45,534 bases of DNA from JBBAEV01 sp041655735 (lineage in GTDB: Bacteria; Bacillota_I; Bacilli_A; RF39; UBA660). The translations under genes and the position numbers were made by a program. Shown piece after piece: positions 7,458 to 17,873 of this stretch; positions within the stretch are counted from its first letter, which is position 1; each line of letters starts with the position of its first letter. The stretch lies in contig JBBAEV010000005.1 of assembly GCA_041655735.1 (NCBI GenBank), forward strand, positions 1-45,534, read 5' to 3'. The notes beneath the pieces were generated by a model. The model had not been told where the DNA came from. It ran no database searches and worked only from the letters and a program-made list of their open reading frames with translations.

Positions 7458-8663
7458 TTATTTACCTAATAAATCTCTCATTATTTCTTTATACTTTTCA
7501 ACACCATCTTGATTAAAAGGATTTACTTTTTCAAGATAACCACTAATAAGACAAGAAGTCATAAAAAATTGTATTAAATAACCTACAGATTCTTCATTTA
7601 ATTTATCAATAGTTATTATATTACTAGAAACATTACCAATTAAATGAGATTTTGCGGTGGAAATCATTGCGATATTATTTATATCACTTAAATTTCTATT
7701 ATATTCATCCACACAATAATCATTATTAACTTTATTAATCACTATAACAGTTTCAAACAATATTTTATTACCTTCTTGAATAAATTGTCCAAGTGAATGA
7801 AGATCTCCTGTATTAATAATTGATATTGGAAGTAATCCTTTATTTTCTTTACCAAGTGATTCAGCATATAATTGTTTTAACCATTCCAAAAAATATTTAA
7901 GTTTTGGTTCATAACATACAAAAGCTTCTACTATTTTATTTTGTTCAATCATTTTTATCCTAGTATTAGCATATTCAAATTGCTCTTTTATAGCCTCTTT
8001 GGCAGCTTTAGCGCCTTTATATAATCCATTAATATTAATAGATGAAACAGCGATAGGAAGTAACCCTGCTGGTGTAAAAACAGAGAATCTTCCCCCAATA
8101 TTATCAGGAATAATAAAAGTTTTAAAATTATTATCCTTTGCCTCTTTTAATAAAAATCCAGAATCATTATCAGTCGTAATAATAACCCTTTTTTTAAGTT
8201 CTTCAGAACTATATTTATCTCTCATCATTTTCATAATTAAATGATAAAAGATGGTAGTTTCCAAAGTACCCCCTGATTTAGATATAACATTAACTATTAG
8301 TTCTTTATCTTTTATCTTTTCAATTAAATCATGATAATAATCACTTGATAAAGAAGTCCCTACAAATTGTATTTCTGGCTTTTTTATTTCGTTATAAAAA
8401 TATGGATTTAAGGCTTCAATAACACCTTTAGCGCCTAAATAAGAACCACCTGTTCCAATTACTAGAAAAACATCACAATTTTCTCTAATATAAGAGGCAG
8501 TATTATTTATATCGGCAACTAATTCTTTTCTAAATAAATTATCTAAATCATACCATCCCATATTGTCTTTATAAACAGGAATATCTTCTGGATTAATACT
8601 TTCTATTTCTTTTAATTTCTGATTTTTATTATCAATATATGTTTCAAAATCAAATTTTATCAT
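7458..8663 (-). CDS. pgi: Glucose-6-phosphate isomerase
   Basis: Interconverts glucose-6-phosphate and fructose-6-phosphate in the cytoplasm. 401 residues, near the short end for the bacterial enzyme (about 450). Visible motifs: VIGTGGSYLGAK phosphate-binding loop (residues about 68-80), GTSLSSDYY, SKSGGTLET, and DLHSLGQFIQEG carrying the catalytic His/Glu region. The start ATG overlaps the stop TGA of the upstream glucan synthase gene by 4 bases (ATGA at 8660-8663), so translation is coupled. This coupling points to a shared role in directing hexose phosphate to or from the glucan rather than only in glycolysis (inference). Confidence 0.93.
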   Translation of the reverse strand: MIKFDFETYIDNKNQKLKEIESINPEDIPVYKDNMGWYDLDNLFRKELVADINNTASYIRENCDVFLVIGTGGSYLGAKGVIEALNPYFYNEIKKPEIQFVGTSLSSDYYHDLIEKIKDKELIVNVISKSGGTLETTIFYHLIMKMMRDKYSSEELKKRVIITTDNDSGFLLKEAKDNNFKTFIIPDNIGGRFSVFTPAGLLPIAVSSININGLYKGAKAAKEAIKEQFEYANTRIKMIEQNKIVEAFVCYEPKLKYFLEWLKQLYAESLGKENKGLLPISIINTGDLHSLGQFIQEGNKILFETVIVINKVNNDYCVDEYNRNLSDINNIAMISTAKSHLIGNVSSNIITIDKLNEESVGYLIQFFMTSCLISGYLEKVNPFNQDGVEKYKEIMRDLLGK

Positions 8664-11600
8664 AGGCCCTCCTTAATATTAACAATTATTTCATGATTCT
8701 CTTTATCATTTTCAAGTTCTATTACATTGCTGCTTATTTTCTTACCATCTAGGAATGTTTCTTTTGACTTTTTATTAAACTCTGATTTTAAATTCACTTT
8801 TATAAAATATATGGTATCTTTATATGTATACGTAATTTCAAATCCAGGCCAACTTGAATCTACTTTGGGCTCAATACTTAAAGTATTACCAACCTTTTTT
8901 AATCCTAATATTTCTTCTATTCCTATTTTATAAGCCCAAGCAGCTGAGCCTGTATACCAAGTCCAACCACCTCTACCTAAAGCTTCAGGATGAGAATAAA
9001 TATCAGCTGCGATAACATATGGTTCTGTTTTATATTTATTCGCTCCTTCAATATCCTTCGTTTTATTAACTGGATTAATCATTTGATAATATTGATAAGC
9101 CTGATCCTTTTTGTTTTCTTTTAAAAGAGCTAATACATACCATAAAGTAGCATGTGTATATTGTCCACCATTCTCTCTTATTCCAGGAACATAATCTTTT
9201 ATATAACCAGGATTATTTTTTGAATCTTTAAATGGAGGAGTTAATAATTTTATTAAACCATTTTTAGTATCAACAAGTCTTTCTTCTACCTCTTTAAATA
9301 ATGAATCTTTCTTATTTTGATCATCACATAAAGAACTAATAATACTCCATGATTGACTTAATAAATCAATTTGACATTCACTATTATTTCGAGAACCTAA
9401 TGAATCCCCATTATCAAAGAAAGCCCTTAAATACCATGCCCCATCCCAAGCATTTTTATGAAGTGCTTTACCTAATTTCTCACGTTTACTAAGACATATA
9501 TCAGCAAACTCATCATCTTCTAATCTTTTAGATATTTCAGACATTTTAAGTAAAATATTATATAAGAAAAATCCTACAAATACACTTTCCCCAGTTCCTT
9601 GAGCACCAACTTTATTCATACCATCATTCCAATCACCAGATCCCATAAGTGGTATTCCATGTTTTCCAAATTGGTCTAAAGCTTTAGTTATACATAATTT
9701 TAAGTGCTCATAAATAGTTACTTTTTCATCAATATAATCGTAATATACTCCCTTCTCATCTTCATTTTTAGTAAGCTTTTCTGCTTTCACAAAACCTACC
9801 TTTTCATCTAAAATACTATAATCACGTGTTATATTTAAATATTCATACGTTATATAAGGGAGCCATAGATAATCATCTGAAAATTTTGTTCTTGAACCAA
9901 ATTTAATTTCTTCATGCCACCAATGAAGAACATCCCCTTCTTTAAATTGATGATTAGCATGTTTTAATATTTGACTTCTAGAAAAATCAGGATTCGTATA
10001 AAGAAGAGCCATTGAATCTTGTAATTGATCTCTAAAACCTGTTGCCCCTCCTACTTGATATAAACCTGCTTTAGCAAGCAATCTTGAAGCATATACTTGA
10101 TATAAGTACCAGCCATTTAATGCGTAATTAAATGCATCATCTGGAGTGTTTACCACTATTTTTGATAATTTTTCTTGCCATGTATTATTTACTTTTGTAA
10201 ATTCAAGTTCTATTGAATTAATATCTTTATATTTATTTAATATTTCTTCATTATCTTCTGTACCCAAAATAAAGTAAAATGTCTTTCTTTCTTTAGGATC
10301 TAACTTTAGATTAACAATTATTTCTTTATCATTTAAATCTTTATCATTATAAGCACTAATGGTTTCTGTAGAAGAAATAAAGACTCTAGTATTATAAAAA
10401 ATATCATTACATGCATTCTTAAAATATAAAGCATTTTTGTTAGCATCAAATTCACTTACAATATATTTATTTGTTAATTCTTCACTGACACCAAGTACCG
10501 GATTAACTACAAAATTAAATTTCATTACTTTTGATGTTTCTAATTTATTATAAACATTAATTTCATAAAATTTAATTGTATCAGTTTCACTTAAATATAT
10601 TTTAATAAAAACATTATAGTCTTTAGTTTCTTTATATAAAATAGAGTAACCAAAGCCATGTCTTATATAAGACGGGGTAAAAGGAGCATTATCAAGAAGT
10701 AACTTTTCACTACTTTTATCTGTTGTAATGTCATTACTCCAAGAAGTAATTTTAAATTCTCTACTATTTTTCCAAAAACTGAATGTCCCAAGATTATTAC
10801 TTATAATTGTACCAAAGTTAGATGATGCGAGTACATTTACCCAAGGCATAGGAGTATCTATTGTAGTAATTAAATATTCACGACCATTATTTATAAAACC
10901 ACCATATTGATTATAGTATTTTATATCTTTTGGAAGTTCTATTTTTATATTATCTTTTGGTTTTTGTAAGAGTAGTTTTTTTACTATTGGTACTTCTAGT
11001 TTTAAATATCTTATTTGTTCCTCTAATGATTTGTTTATAGAAGCATTAAAGTAAACACTAGACAATATTTTAAGTAATCTTTTTTCATCTAGATTTACAT
11101 TACAAGAAGATAAAATGTATACATCTCCCAAAGTATTTTCAAAATAATTTAAATTATTAATGTGATACATAAGTTTATTAATATAATTTAAAATATAAGC
11201 TTCTTTTTTAGCCGCTTCATCTATCAAAATAACAACATCAATATATAATGTTCTACTTTTAAAGAACTCATAAATACTTAATATTTCTGAAATAAAGCCA
11301 ACATTTTCAATATTATTTATTTCAACAAAGATTATTGGTAAATTACCTGATATTCCAAATTTATATATAGTTGACTTTGATAATATATTTTTTTCTAATA
11401 GTTCTCTTTTCTCATTAGAAATAGGAAAAGCAGTACAAATATATTTTAATAATTCACTATATAATATTTTTTGATTGGCAGTAATATTAGCGTAACTTGT
11501 TAACATACTATTATATACTGTTGTTAAATCAAATGCTTTATTAATAGAGAAATCATCTTTATAAATTGAAACAATTTCCATAACTTGTTCTTTAGATTTC

Positions 11601-14600
11601 CCAAAACCTACTAATAAATATACTTTTTCCGAAGACTTTTTCTTAATAGTTATTTTTTTCCTAATACTCATAATAGGATCAATTGAAGCACCAATTGTTT
11701 TAGACAATGGCTCATTATCAAATATTACTTTTGGATTCTTGACAGTTCTATTTCGCCCAATAAATTTAGTTCTTGATGTTTCATATTCAAAAGAGGTGTT
11801 ATTTTCTTTATCAGTAAAAAGTCTATTAATAATATAGTAAGTGGTATTGACCTTAGTTTTTGATGATCTAGTGAATATTAATGAAGATGTATCTTTATCT
11901 ACTTCACTTTCAATAGTTAAACCGTTAAAAGTACGATGGGCTATATCCTCTTCATTTCTACACATAATAACTTCACCATAGGAAGTTATTTCTAAGGTTA
12001 CATCTTCATCAGTATTATTTTTAAAAGTTACTTTTCTAACCTCAGCAGTATGATCTTTCACAACGGTAAGTTCAGTAGTAGTAGTAATGCCTCCATCTTC
12101 CCTTATATATTTAATTCTATCTGAAGCAAAGATAATTCTATAATTATTATTTTTATCATTTAAAGGGGCATAGGTATTTGACCATAAATTTCCATTATTG
12201 AGATTCTTAATGTACATAAATATACCATAATCTTCTTCAGTCATCATACGATGTCTATTTATTTGTAAGTTTTTGTACTTACTAAAACCTGATCCTCTAT
12301 CGTTTATAATGACAGAATAAAAACCATTAGATAAAATCCCATATTCAGGTAATTCATTTATATTATCTAATTCTCTTATATCACTTTCTATAGGTTCCTT
12401 TGTTTCTCTAACTCTTTTATATTCTTCTATTTTTTTATCAATATAAATTTCAATTTGAACTTTTTCTTTTAAAAGCATTTCAACAGATTGAATTTTTTTA
12501 TCATTATGAAAATAATTCTTTATAACATCATCTTTTAAATAATTAGTAAGACTAGCTAAAATCATTCCTTGATGATGTGCATAATGATTTTTTATAATCG
12601 TTTTATCATCATTATCATAGGCTTCGTAAAAACCATATTGACTATACATACCTAAGTCCTTTAATTTCTTTACATTTTCATAAACTTCCTTTTCATCTAT
12701 GCTTATTGCCATTAAAGAACTATATGGAGATATAACAATAGGACACATAGGATTCTCTCTAAGCATTAAATATGGTACTCCAAAGGCTTGATATTTATAA
12801 TTTTGAGAATCATCTAATTCATTATAAGCTGATTCAGACATACCCCAAGGTAATTTTTTATCTATTTTCCTTATATATTCTTTATTAACATAATAGGCAA
12901 AATAATATGTCTCATCTAATAAAGTGTGTTTATAAGTTTTAGTAAATATAAGTGGCATAAAATATTCAAAAGCAGTACCAGCCCAAGAAACAACCCCTTT
13001 AAAGCCCTTATATTTAGTTAATGTTTTATCCAAACAAAACCAATGTCGATGAGGTGCATCTCCCTTAGCAATAGCTATAAAACTGGTTAATCTTGCTTCT
13101 GATGCAAAATTATTATAATGATAGTTCAATAAAGTTTGTTCATTATAATTATACCCAACACTAAATACATCTAAATCTTCATTATATAATTTTGAAAAAT
13201 CCATTTCATCTATTAGTTTTTCTATTCTATAGATACTATTTTTATTACCATGTTTTTCTAAAAAACCTTTTATAACATATAATGCCGCAAGAAAATTACC
13301 ATTATCAACAGTTGATATAAAATAATGCGGTAATTTTTTTAGAGTATAAGTATCATACCAATTGAATAGATGCCCTTGCCATTTTTCCAACTTTTCTACT
13401 GAACTTATTATGTTATTAATTAAATTAATCGCATTCTTTTTGGTTATAAGATTAAGTTCTGCAGCACAAACAACACTAGTTAATGAATAACCGATATTAC
13501 TTGGAGATGTTTTGTAATCTATTTTATCTAATCTATTATATTGATAATTATCAGGCATTAAATAATTAGTTCCCTCATTTATAAAATCAGCAAAAAATTT
13601 CCACGTTCTTGCGGCTATATCCTTTATTTCCTTTTTTTCATTATCATTTAAAATAGGTTTTTTAACTACTAAAGGTCTACTTATAAAATGCATTATAATA
13701 GGCGCCAAAAACCAAAGAGTTCCTATTATAATAGCTAATAATATATTCCCAAAGCTAAATATAAAAGAAAACATTATTAATAAAACAACACAAATATAGT
13801 TGGGTCTAAAATTAATAATATATGAATTTAAATCTTCCTTTAATTTCTTTTCTACTTCCGCTGCTTCTATCCAAGCTAATAATTTTTTATGACTTATAAA
13901 CATACGATATAAAGATCTAATAATAGAATCAACATATAAATATGATTCATATGGTAATATTATTAATAAAATAAAAGCTTTATTTAAAACAGCAAAAAAA
14001 CCTCTAATTAGACTTAAATAATATTTTAGAAAAAAGTCTCTTTTATTTCTATATAAAAAACGGGAAAAAAGATAAAAGAAAATAGGAATAGCAATTACTA
14101 CTAATACTAAACCAAAGTAATATATAGGATTTACTTTTCCAAAAATAAAACTATAGAAAATAATAAGTAATAAAGAAAGACTTACTAAGCTTCTTCTTAA
14201 ATTATCAAATATTTTCCATTTGCCAAGAAATGAAATGGGATTTTTTTCTTTTTCACCTTTTTGATTTTTAACCTTTTTCTTTAACCATCCTATTATTTGC
14301 CAATCTCCCCTGTTCCATCTATGGTGTCTAGTCGCATCCTTTAAATATCCAGCAGGATAATCATCAAATAACTCAATATCGTTAACGAAACCACATCTTA
14401 GATAATTTCCTTCTAATAAATCATGGCTTAAAATAAGATTATTAGGAAATCTTTTATCTAATATTTTATTGAAAACCGCAACATCATAAATACCTTTACC
14501 AGTAAAACTACCTTCATTAAAAACATTTTGATATAAATCAAAAGAAGCCTTTACATAAATATCAAGACCACCTAATCCCGCAAATAATTGTGAATATCTT

Positions 14601-16363
14601 GATTTGTTAGTAACAGGAACATCTATTGAAATACGAGGTTGCATTATTGCATAACCATTAATAACTCTTTTACCATCTTCTGATAGTACTGGCCTATTCA
14701 TAGGATGAGCCATCGCCCCTATTAATTTTAAAGCTGTGTTTAATACAACTTTAGTATCAATATCAAGTGTTAGGACATATTTTATTGGAATATTAAAATT
14801 ATCAAAGGTATGACAACTAAAATATTTGGTTTTTTCTTCTTTAGAAAACTCATTTAATATTAATTTATTAAAATGAGTTAAGGCTCCTCTTTTTCTTTCA
14901 AAACCTAAAAAACTTTCTTCACCTTCATTATAAAAACGTTTTCTATATACAAAATAAAATAATTTTTTACCATATTTTTCATTAAGTTCTGTTACTTTGT
15001 TGAGTCCTGTGGTGATAATTTCTTTATCATCGTCTGTTTTTTCTACTATTTCACTAGTACAATCACCAATTAATGTAAAATAAATATTTTCTGTTTTATT
15101 TGACAAATAATATGCTTCTAAGTTATCAAACATAGCAAGAACTCTATTTTTATTTTGAAGAATAGTTGGAATTACTACCATAGTGCTATACTTTTCTGGT
15201 AATCCATCCTCAAATTTTAATTTAAATAAAGAATTATTATCCTTATTTGTATACATTAAAATATGATTAATAACCTCAATAACAACAACACTCATTGGTA
15301 TGATAAGGAGAAAAAACATTGTATATCCTAAATAATATGCTCCTATTAATGATAATAATAAAGTAAGTAAAATAATGCCAAGTACATATATTTTAATTCT
15401 TAATTTATAATTTTTTTCTTTGAATAAGAACCAACCAATATGCTTTCCTTCATTATTTGCTAAATCCACTTTTTCTTTAGTATAGTTGTATTCTGAGATT
15501 CTTCTTTTTTTAGAATCTTTTATTATTTGAAATCTATATTTGTCTTTATTATTATCATACATGTTATCATAAATATTGGCTTTTTCATTAATTAAAAGTT
15601 TTTCTGTATTACTTATTTTTTTATAAAAATATTCTATTTTATATTTTAATGATTTCCTCAAACTATTAAATATATTCATAATTAAGAAATTATCTTTAGC
15701 TGTTTCATGATGCGAACTTTTTATTATGTCTTTTAAAGTAGTGTTGTTTTCTAAAAATAATTCGTTCAACTGAAATGTTGTGCTTTCAGTAAATTCTCCA
15801 AATTCTTTTAACTTATAATTTAATTGTTCAACATAATAAGGATTATTTAATATACTTTTTTTTATATCAATATAATCATCAATGTCTATATCCTTATCTG
15901 TTTCATATTTTTTTAAAATACTATCAAATAATTCTTCTATTTCACATTTAACATTTAATCGTTTTTCAAGTTTAATTGATAGTTTACTTAAACTATCAAT
16001 TAAAATCATTCTTATAATAATATAAATATAATTAATTTCTGCATAAGAAAAATTATCTTTATTTTCTTTTTGGTATATATTTAATTCATTAAAAAAACTA
16101 TTAATATCTAAATTATAATCTTTTTCTTTTAATATTTTAGAAATCAGGAAATAAATATCTTTTTTTCTTTTGTTTTCTAGTTTGTTTTTATAGAATCCTT
16201 TAATATATTTTGATTCTTCATTAATAATATAATAATTATCTATAATCCATTCGTTAACACTACCTACTCGTTCGTTCTTTTGATATTTAACTATTAATTT
16301 TTTTCTATATTTTGTAATATTATGAACATTTTTTTTAAATTGTTTTAATATTTTATCAGTCAT
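8660..16363 (-). CDS. Cyclic beta-1,2-glucan synthase-like enzyme (GT84-GH94, NdvB/Cgs type)
   Basis: A 2567-residue multi-domain membrane enzyme. The order matches NdvB/Cgs: helical N-terminus (1-325), a TM pair (about 326-370), a glycosyltransferase domain with VVIPT (about 396), LDIDTK (about 531) and HHRWNRGDWQ (about 681), further TM segments (about 720-890), a glycoamylase-like domain (about 915-1290, FNWYDTYTLK, YAHHQGM), and C-terminal beta-sandwich plus GH94 phosphorylase domain with GGATGFRDQL (about 2108), LHWWHEE (about 2147) and the catalytic GDWNDG (about 2246). In proteobacteria it polymerises glucose from UDP-glucose and cyclises or trims the chain. The ATG at 16361-16363 follows AGGAGT; an in-frame GTG/TTG just upstream overlaps that site. 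Whether the product here is cyclic or linear cannot be told. Confidence 0.88.
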   Translation of the reverse strand: MTDKILKQFKKNVHNITKYRKKLIVKYQKNERVGSVNEWIIDNYYIINEESKYIKGFYKNKLENKRKKDIYFLISKILKEKDYNLDINSFFNELNIYQKENKDNFSYAEINYIYIIIRMILIDSLSKLSIKLEKRLNVKCEIEELFDSILKKYETDKDIDIDDYIDIKKSILNNPYYVEQLNYKLKEFGEFTESTTFQLNELFLENNTTLKDIIKSSHHETAKDNFLIMNIFNSLRKSLKYKIEYFYKKISNTEKLLINEKANIYDNMYDNNKDKYRFQIIKDSKKRRISEYNYTKEKVDLANNEGKHIGWFLFKEKNYKLRIKIYVLGIILLTLLLSLIGAYYLGYTMFFLLIIPMSVVVIEVINHILMYTNKDNNSLFKLKFEDGLPEKYSTMVVIPTILQNKNRVLAMFDNLEAYYLSNKTENIYFTLIGDCTSEIVEKTDDDKEIITTGLNKVTELNEKYGKKLFYFVYRKRFYNEGEESFLGFERKRGALTHFNKLILNEFSKEEKTKYFSCHTFDNFNIPIKYVLTLDIDTKVVLNTALKLIGAMAHPMNRPVLSEDGKRVINGYAIMQPRISIDVPVTNKSRYSQLFAGLGGLDIYVKASFDLYQNVFNEGSFTGKGIYDVAVFNKILDKRFPNNLILSHDLLEGNYLRCGFVNDIELFDDYPAGYLKDATRHHRWNRGDWQIIGWLKKKVKNQKGEKEKNPISFLGKWKIFDNLRRSLVSLSLLLIIFYSFIFGKVNPIYYFGLVLVVIAIPIFFYLFSRFLYRNKRDFFLKYYLSLIRGFFAVLNKAFILLIILPYESYLYVDSIIRSLYRMFISHKKLLAWIEAAEVEKKLKEDLNSYIINFRPNYICVVLLIMFSFIFSFGNILLAIIIGTLWFLAPIIMHFISRPLVVKKPILNDNEKKEIKDIAARTWKFFADFINEGTNYLMPDNYQYNRLDKIDYKTSPSNIGYSLTSVVCAAELNLITKKNAINLINNIISSVEKLEKWQGHLFNWYDTYTLKKLPHYFISTVDNGNFLAALYVIKGFLEKHGNKNSIYRIEKLIDEMDFSKLYNEDLDVFSVGYNYNEQTLLNYHYNNFASEARLTSFIAIAKGDAPHRHWFCLDKTLTKYKGFKGVVSWAGTAFEYFMPLIFTKTYKHTLLDETYYFAYYVNKEYIRKIDKKLPWGMSESAYNELDDSQNYKYQAFGVPYLMLRENPMCPIVISPYSSLMAISIDEKEVYENVKKLKDLGMYSQYGFYEAYDNDDKTIIKNHYAHHQGMILASLTNYLKDDVIKNYFHNDKKIQSVEMLLKEKVQIEIYIDKKIEEYKRVRETKEPIESDIRELDNINELPEYGILSNGFYSVIINDRGSGFSKYKNLQINRHRMMTEEDYGIFMYIKNLNNGNLWSNTYAPLNDKNNNYRIIFASDRIKYIREDGGITTTTELTVVKDHTAEVRKVTFKNNTDEDVTLEITSYGEVIMCRNEEDIAHRTFNGLTIESEVDKDTSSLIFTRSSKTKVNTTYYIINRLFTDKENNTSFEYETSRTKFIGRNRTVKNPKVIFDNEPLSKTIGASIDPIMSIRKKITIKKKSSEKVYLLVGFGKSKEQVMEIVSIYKDDFSINKAFDLTTVYNSMLTSYANITANQKILYSELLKYICTAFPISNEKRELLEKNILSKSTIYKFGISGNLPIIFVEINNIENVGFISEILSIYEFFKSRTLYIDVVILIDEAAKKEAYILNYINKLMYHINNLNYFENTLGDVYILSSCNVNLDEKRLLKILSSVYFNASINKSLEEQIRYLKLEVPIVKKLLLQKPKDNIKIELPKDIKYYNQYGGFINNGREYLITTIDTPMPWVNVLASSNFGTIISNNLGTFSFWKNSREFKITSWSNDITTDKSSEKLLLDNAPFTPSYIRHGFGYSILYKETKDYNVFIKIYLSETDTIKFYEINVYNKLETSKVMKFNFVVNPVLGVSEELTNKYIVSEFDANKNALYFKNACNDIFYNTRVFISSTETISAYNDKDLNDKEIIVNLKLDPKERKTFYFILGTEDNEEILNKYKDINSIELEFTKVNNTWQEKLSKIVVNTPDDAFNYALNGWYLYQVYASRLLAKAGLYQVGGATGFRDQLQDSMALLYTNPDFSRSQILKHANHQFKEGDVLHWWHEEIKFGSRTKFSDDYLWLPYITYEYLNITRDYSILDEKVGFVKAEKLTKNEDEKGVYYDYIDEKVTIYEHLKLCITKALDQFGKHGIPLMGSGDWNDGMNKVGAQGTGESVFVGFFLYNILLKMSEISKRLEDDEFADICLSKREKLGKALHKNAWDGAWYLRAFFDNGDSLGSRNNSECQIDLLSQSWSIISSLCDDQNKKDSLFKEVEERLVDTKNGLIKLLTPPFKDSKNNPGYIKDYVPGIRENGGQYTHATLWYVLALLKENKKDQAYQYYQMINPVNKTKDIEGANKYKTEPYVIAADIYSHPEALGRGGWTWYTGSAAWAYKIGIEEILGLKKVGNTLSIEPKVDSSWPGFEITYTYKDTIYFIKVNLKSEFNKKSKETFLDGKKISSNVIELENDKENHEIIVNIKEGL

Positions 16364-16404
16364 TTGCAACACTCCTATTATGTAATAATATATACTCTTA
16401 TTTA

Positions 16405-16433
16405 ATTATAACAAATTTAATAGAAAGTAACAA
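16405..16433 (-). promoter_or_regulatory. SigA-type promoter of the glucan synthase-pgi operon
   Basis: TTGTTA (-35, 16428-16433), 17-base spacer, TATAAT (-10, 16405-16410). The ribosome binding site and ATG follow about 40 bases downstream. Confidence 0.7.
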
Positions 16434-16456
16434 AACATTATCGAATTTTGTTTTTA

Positions 16457-16465
16457 TGTTATAAT
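16457..16465 (+). promoter_or_regulatory. Extended -10 promoter of the phosphohexomutase gene
   Basis: TGTTATAAT, that is TGn plus a consensus TATAAT, 18 bases before the ATG of the phosphohexomutase; no good -35. The short distance gives a very short leader. It lies about 25 bases from the divergent operon's promoter, so both could share one control site. Confidence 0.5.
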
Positions 16466-16483
16466 AAAATAGGATGTGATAAT

Positions 16484-17860
16484 ATGAATAATATAAATGA
16501 AAATATATTTAGAGATTATGATATAAGAGGCATTGCCCATGAAGATTTAGATAAAAAAAACGTTTATAAAATAGGCGTTGCGATTGGGACAATATTAAAT
16601 GAAAAAAATAAAAAAGCTATAGTAATTGGTTATGATAATAGAGAGTCATCTGTTTATATTTTTAATGCTTTAACTAAAGGCTTAATCGAAACTGGTATAA
16701 ATATTGTAAATATAGGATTAGTAACTACTCCTATGTATTACTTTGCACTTAAATATTTAAAAATTAATGCCGGGATTATGATTACTGGTTCTCATAATCC
16801 TAAAAAATATAATGGGATGAAAATATCTTTTAATGGGAATTATAATGCTCATGGAAAAGACATTAAAAATATATATGATGTAATAAAAAAAGGCCTTTTT
16901 CATTCAGGAAAAGGATCTTTAAAAAAGAAAAATATAAAAGGAGAATATATTGATTATATAAAATCTTCAATTAATATAAAACCCAATAAATTAAAAGTAG
17001 TCATTGATCCTGGAAATGGTACTGCCAGCATTATTATAAAAGATATCTTTGATAGTTTGAAAATAGATTATATTGCGATTAATGATATATCAGATTGTAA
17101 TTTTCCAAATCATCATCCAGATCCCAGCATTAAAAAAAATATGCAAGATTTAAAAGAAGCTGTGATTAAATACAAAGCTGATGTTGGTTTTGCATATGAT
17201 GGTGATGCGGATAGAATGGGGATGGTAGATAGTAGAGGAAATATTATAGAAATTGAAGAAGTAATGATAATATTTATTAGAAATATAATAAATAAATATG
17301 ATAATAAAAAAATAGTATATGATGTGAAATGCTCAAGAATTTTAAAGGAGGAAATAGAGAAATTAAATGGAATCCCTATAGAAATTAGAACTGGAAATCC
17401 TTATCTTAGAGCTAAAATAACAAACGAAAATATTATATTTGGGGGAGAGTTTTCCGGACATATCTTTTTTAATGATAAATTTTATGGTGCAGACGATGGT
17501 ATTTATGTATCACTTCGTATGATTGAAGTACTTATAAATAGCAATAAAAAAGTAATTGAATTATTAAAAGGTGTAAAAAAATATTATACTAGTGATGAAG
17601 AAGATATAAAGATTAATGATAATATAAAATTTGAAATTATTGAAAAAATAAAAAAATATTGTATACAAAAAAAATATAATATTTTAGATATTGATGGATG
17701 TAAAGCATTATTTGAAGATGGCTTTGCATTAGTTAGAGCATCAAACACAGCTCCTAGTATAAGAACTAAATTTGAAGCTGATTCCAAAGAAAGATTAATA
17801 GAAATTGAAAACGAATTTAAAAATATAATATATGAATTAATAAAAAACCTAACTGATTAG
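16484..17860 (+). CDS. Phosphomannomutase/phosphoglucomutase
   Basis: Alpha-D-phosphohexomutase moving phosphate between C6 and C1 of glucose or mannose. 458 residues, the family size. Motifs: FRDYDIRG at the N-terminus, the phosphoserine loop TGSHNP (residues 101-106, Ser103), the Mg-binding DGDADRMG (about 240), the sugar-specificity loop GGEFSGHI and the C-terminal phosphate loop RASNTAPSIRTK. The GEFSG form is shared by PMM/PGM-type enzymes. The start ATG at 16484 follows AGGATG; earlier in-frame codons precede that site. Divergent from the glucan synthase operon; supplies glucose-1-phosphate for UDP-glucose by inference. Confidence 0.9.
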   Translation: MNNINENIFRDYDIRGIAHEDLDKKNVYKIGVAIGTILNEKNKKAIVIGYDNRESSVYIFNALTKGLIETGINIVNIGLVTTPMYYFALKYLKINAGIMITGSHNPKKYNGMKISFNGNYNAHGKDIKNIYDVIKKGLFHSGKGSLKKKNIKGEYIDYIKSSINIKPNKLKVVIDPGNGTASIIIKDIFDSLKIDYIAINDISDCNFPNHHPDPSIKKNMQDLKEAVIKYKADVGFAYDGDADRMGMVDSRGNIIEIEEVMIIFIRNIINKYDNKKIVYDVKCSRILKEEIEKLNGIPIEIRTGNPYLRAKITNENIIFGGEFSGHIFFNDKFYGADDGIYVSLRMIEVLINSNKKVIELLKGVKKYYTSDEEDIKINDNIKFEIIEKIKKYCIQKKYNILDIDGCKALFEDGFALVRASNTAPSIRTKFEADSKERLIEIENEFKNIIYELIKNLTD

Positions 17861-17872
17861 TTAGGTTTTTTT
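17843..17872. terminator. Bidirectional terminator between phosphohexomutase and ysxC
   Basis: AAAAACCTAAC / GTTAGGTTTTT stem with a 6-base loop, T-runs on both strands. The stop codon of the phosphohexomutase lies in the loop-proximal stem. Confidence 0.9.
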
Positions 17873-17873
17873 A

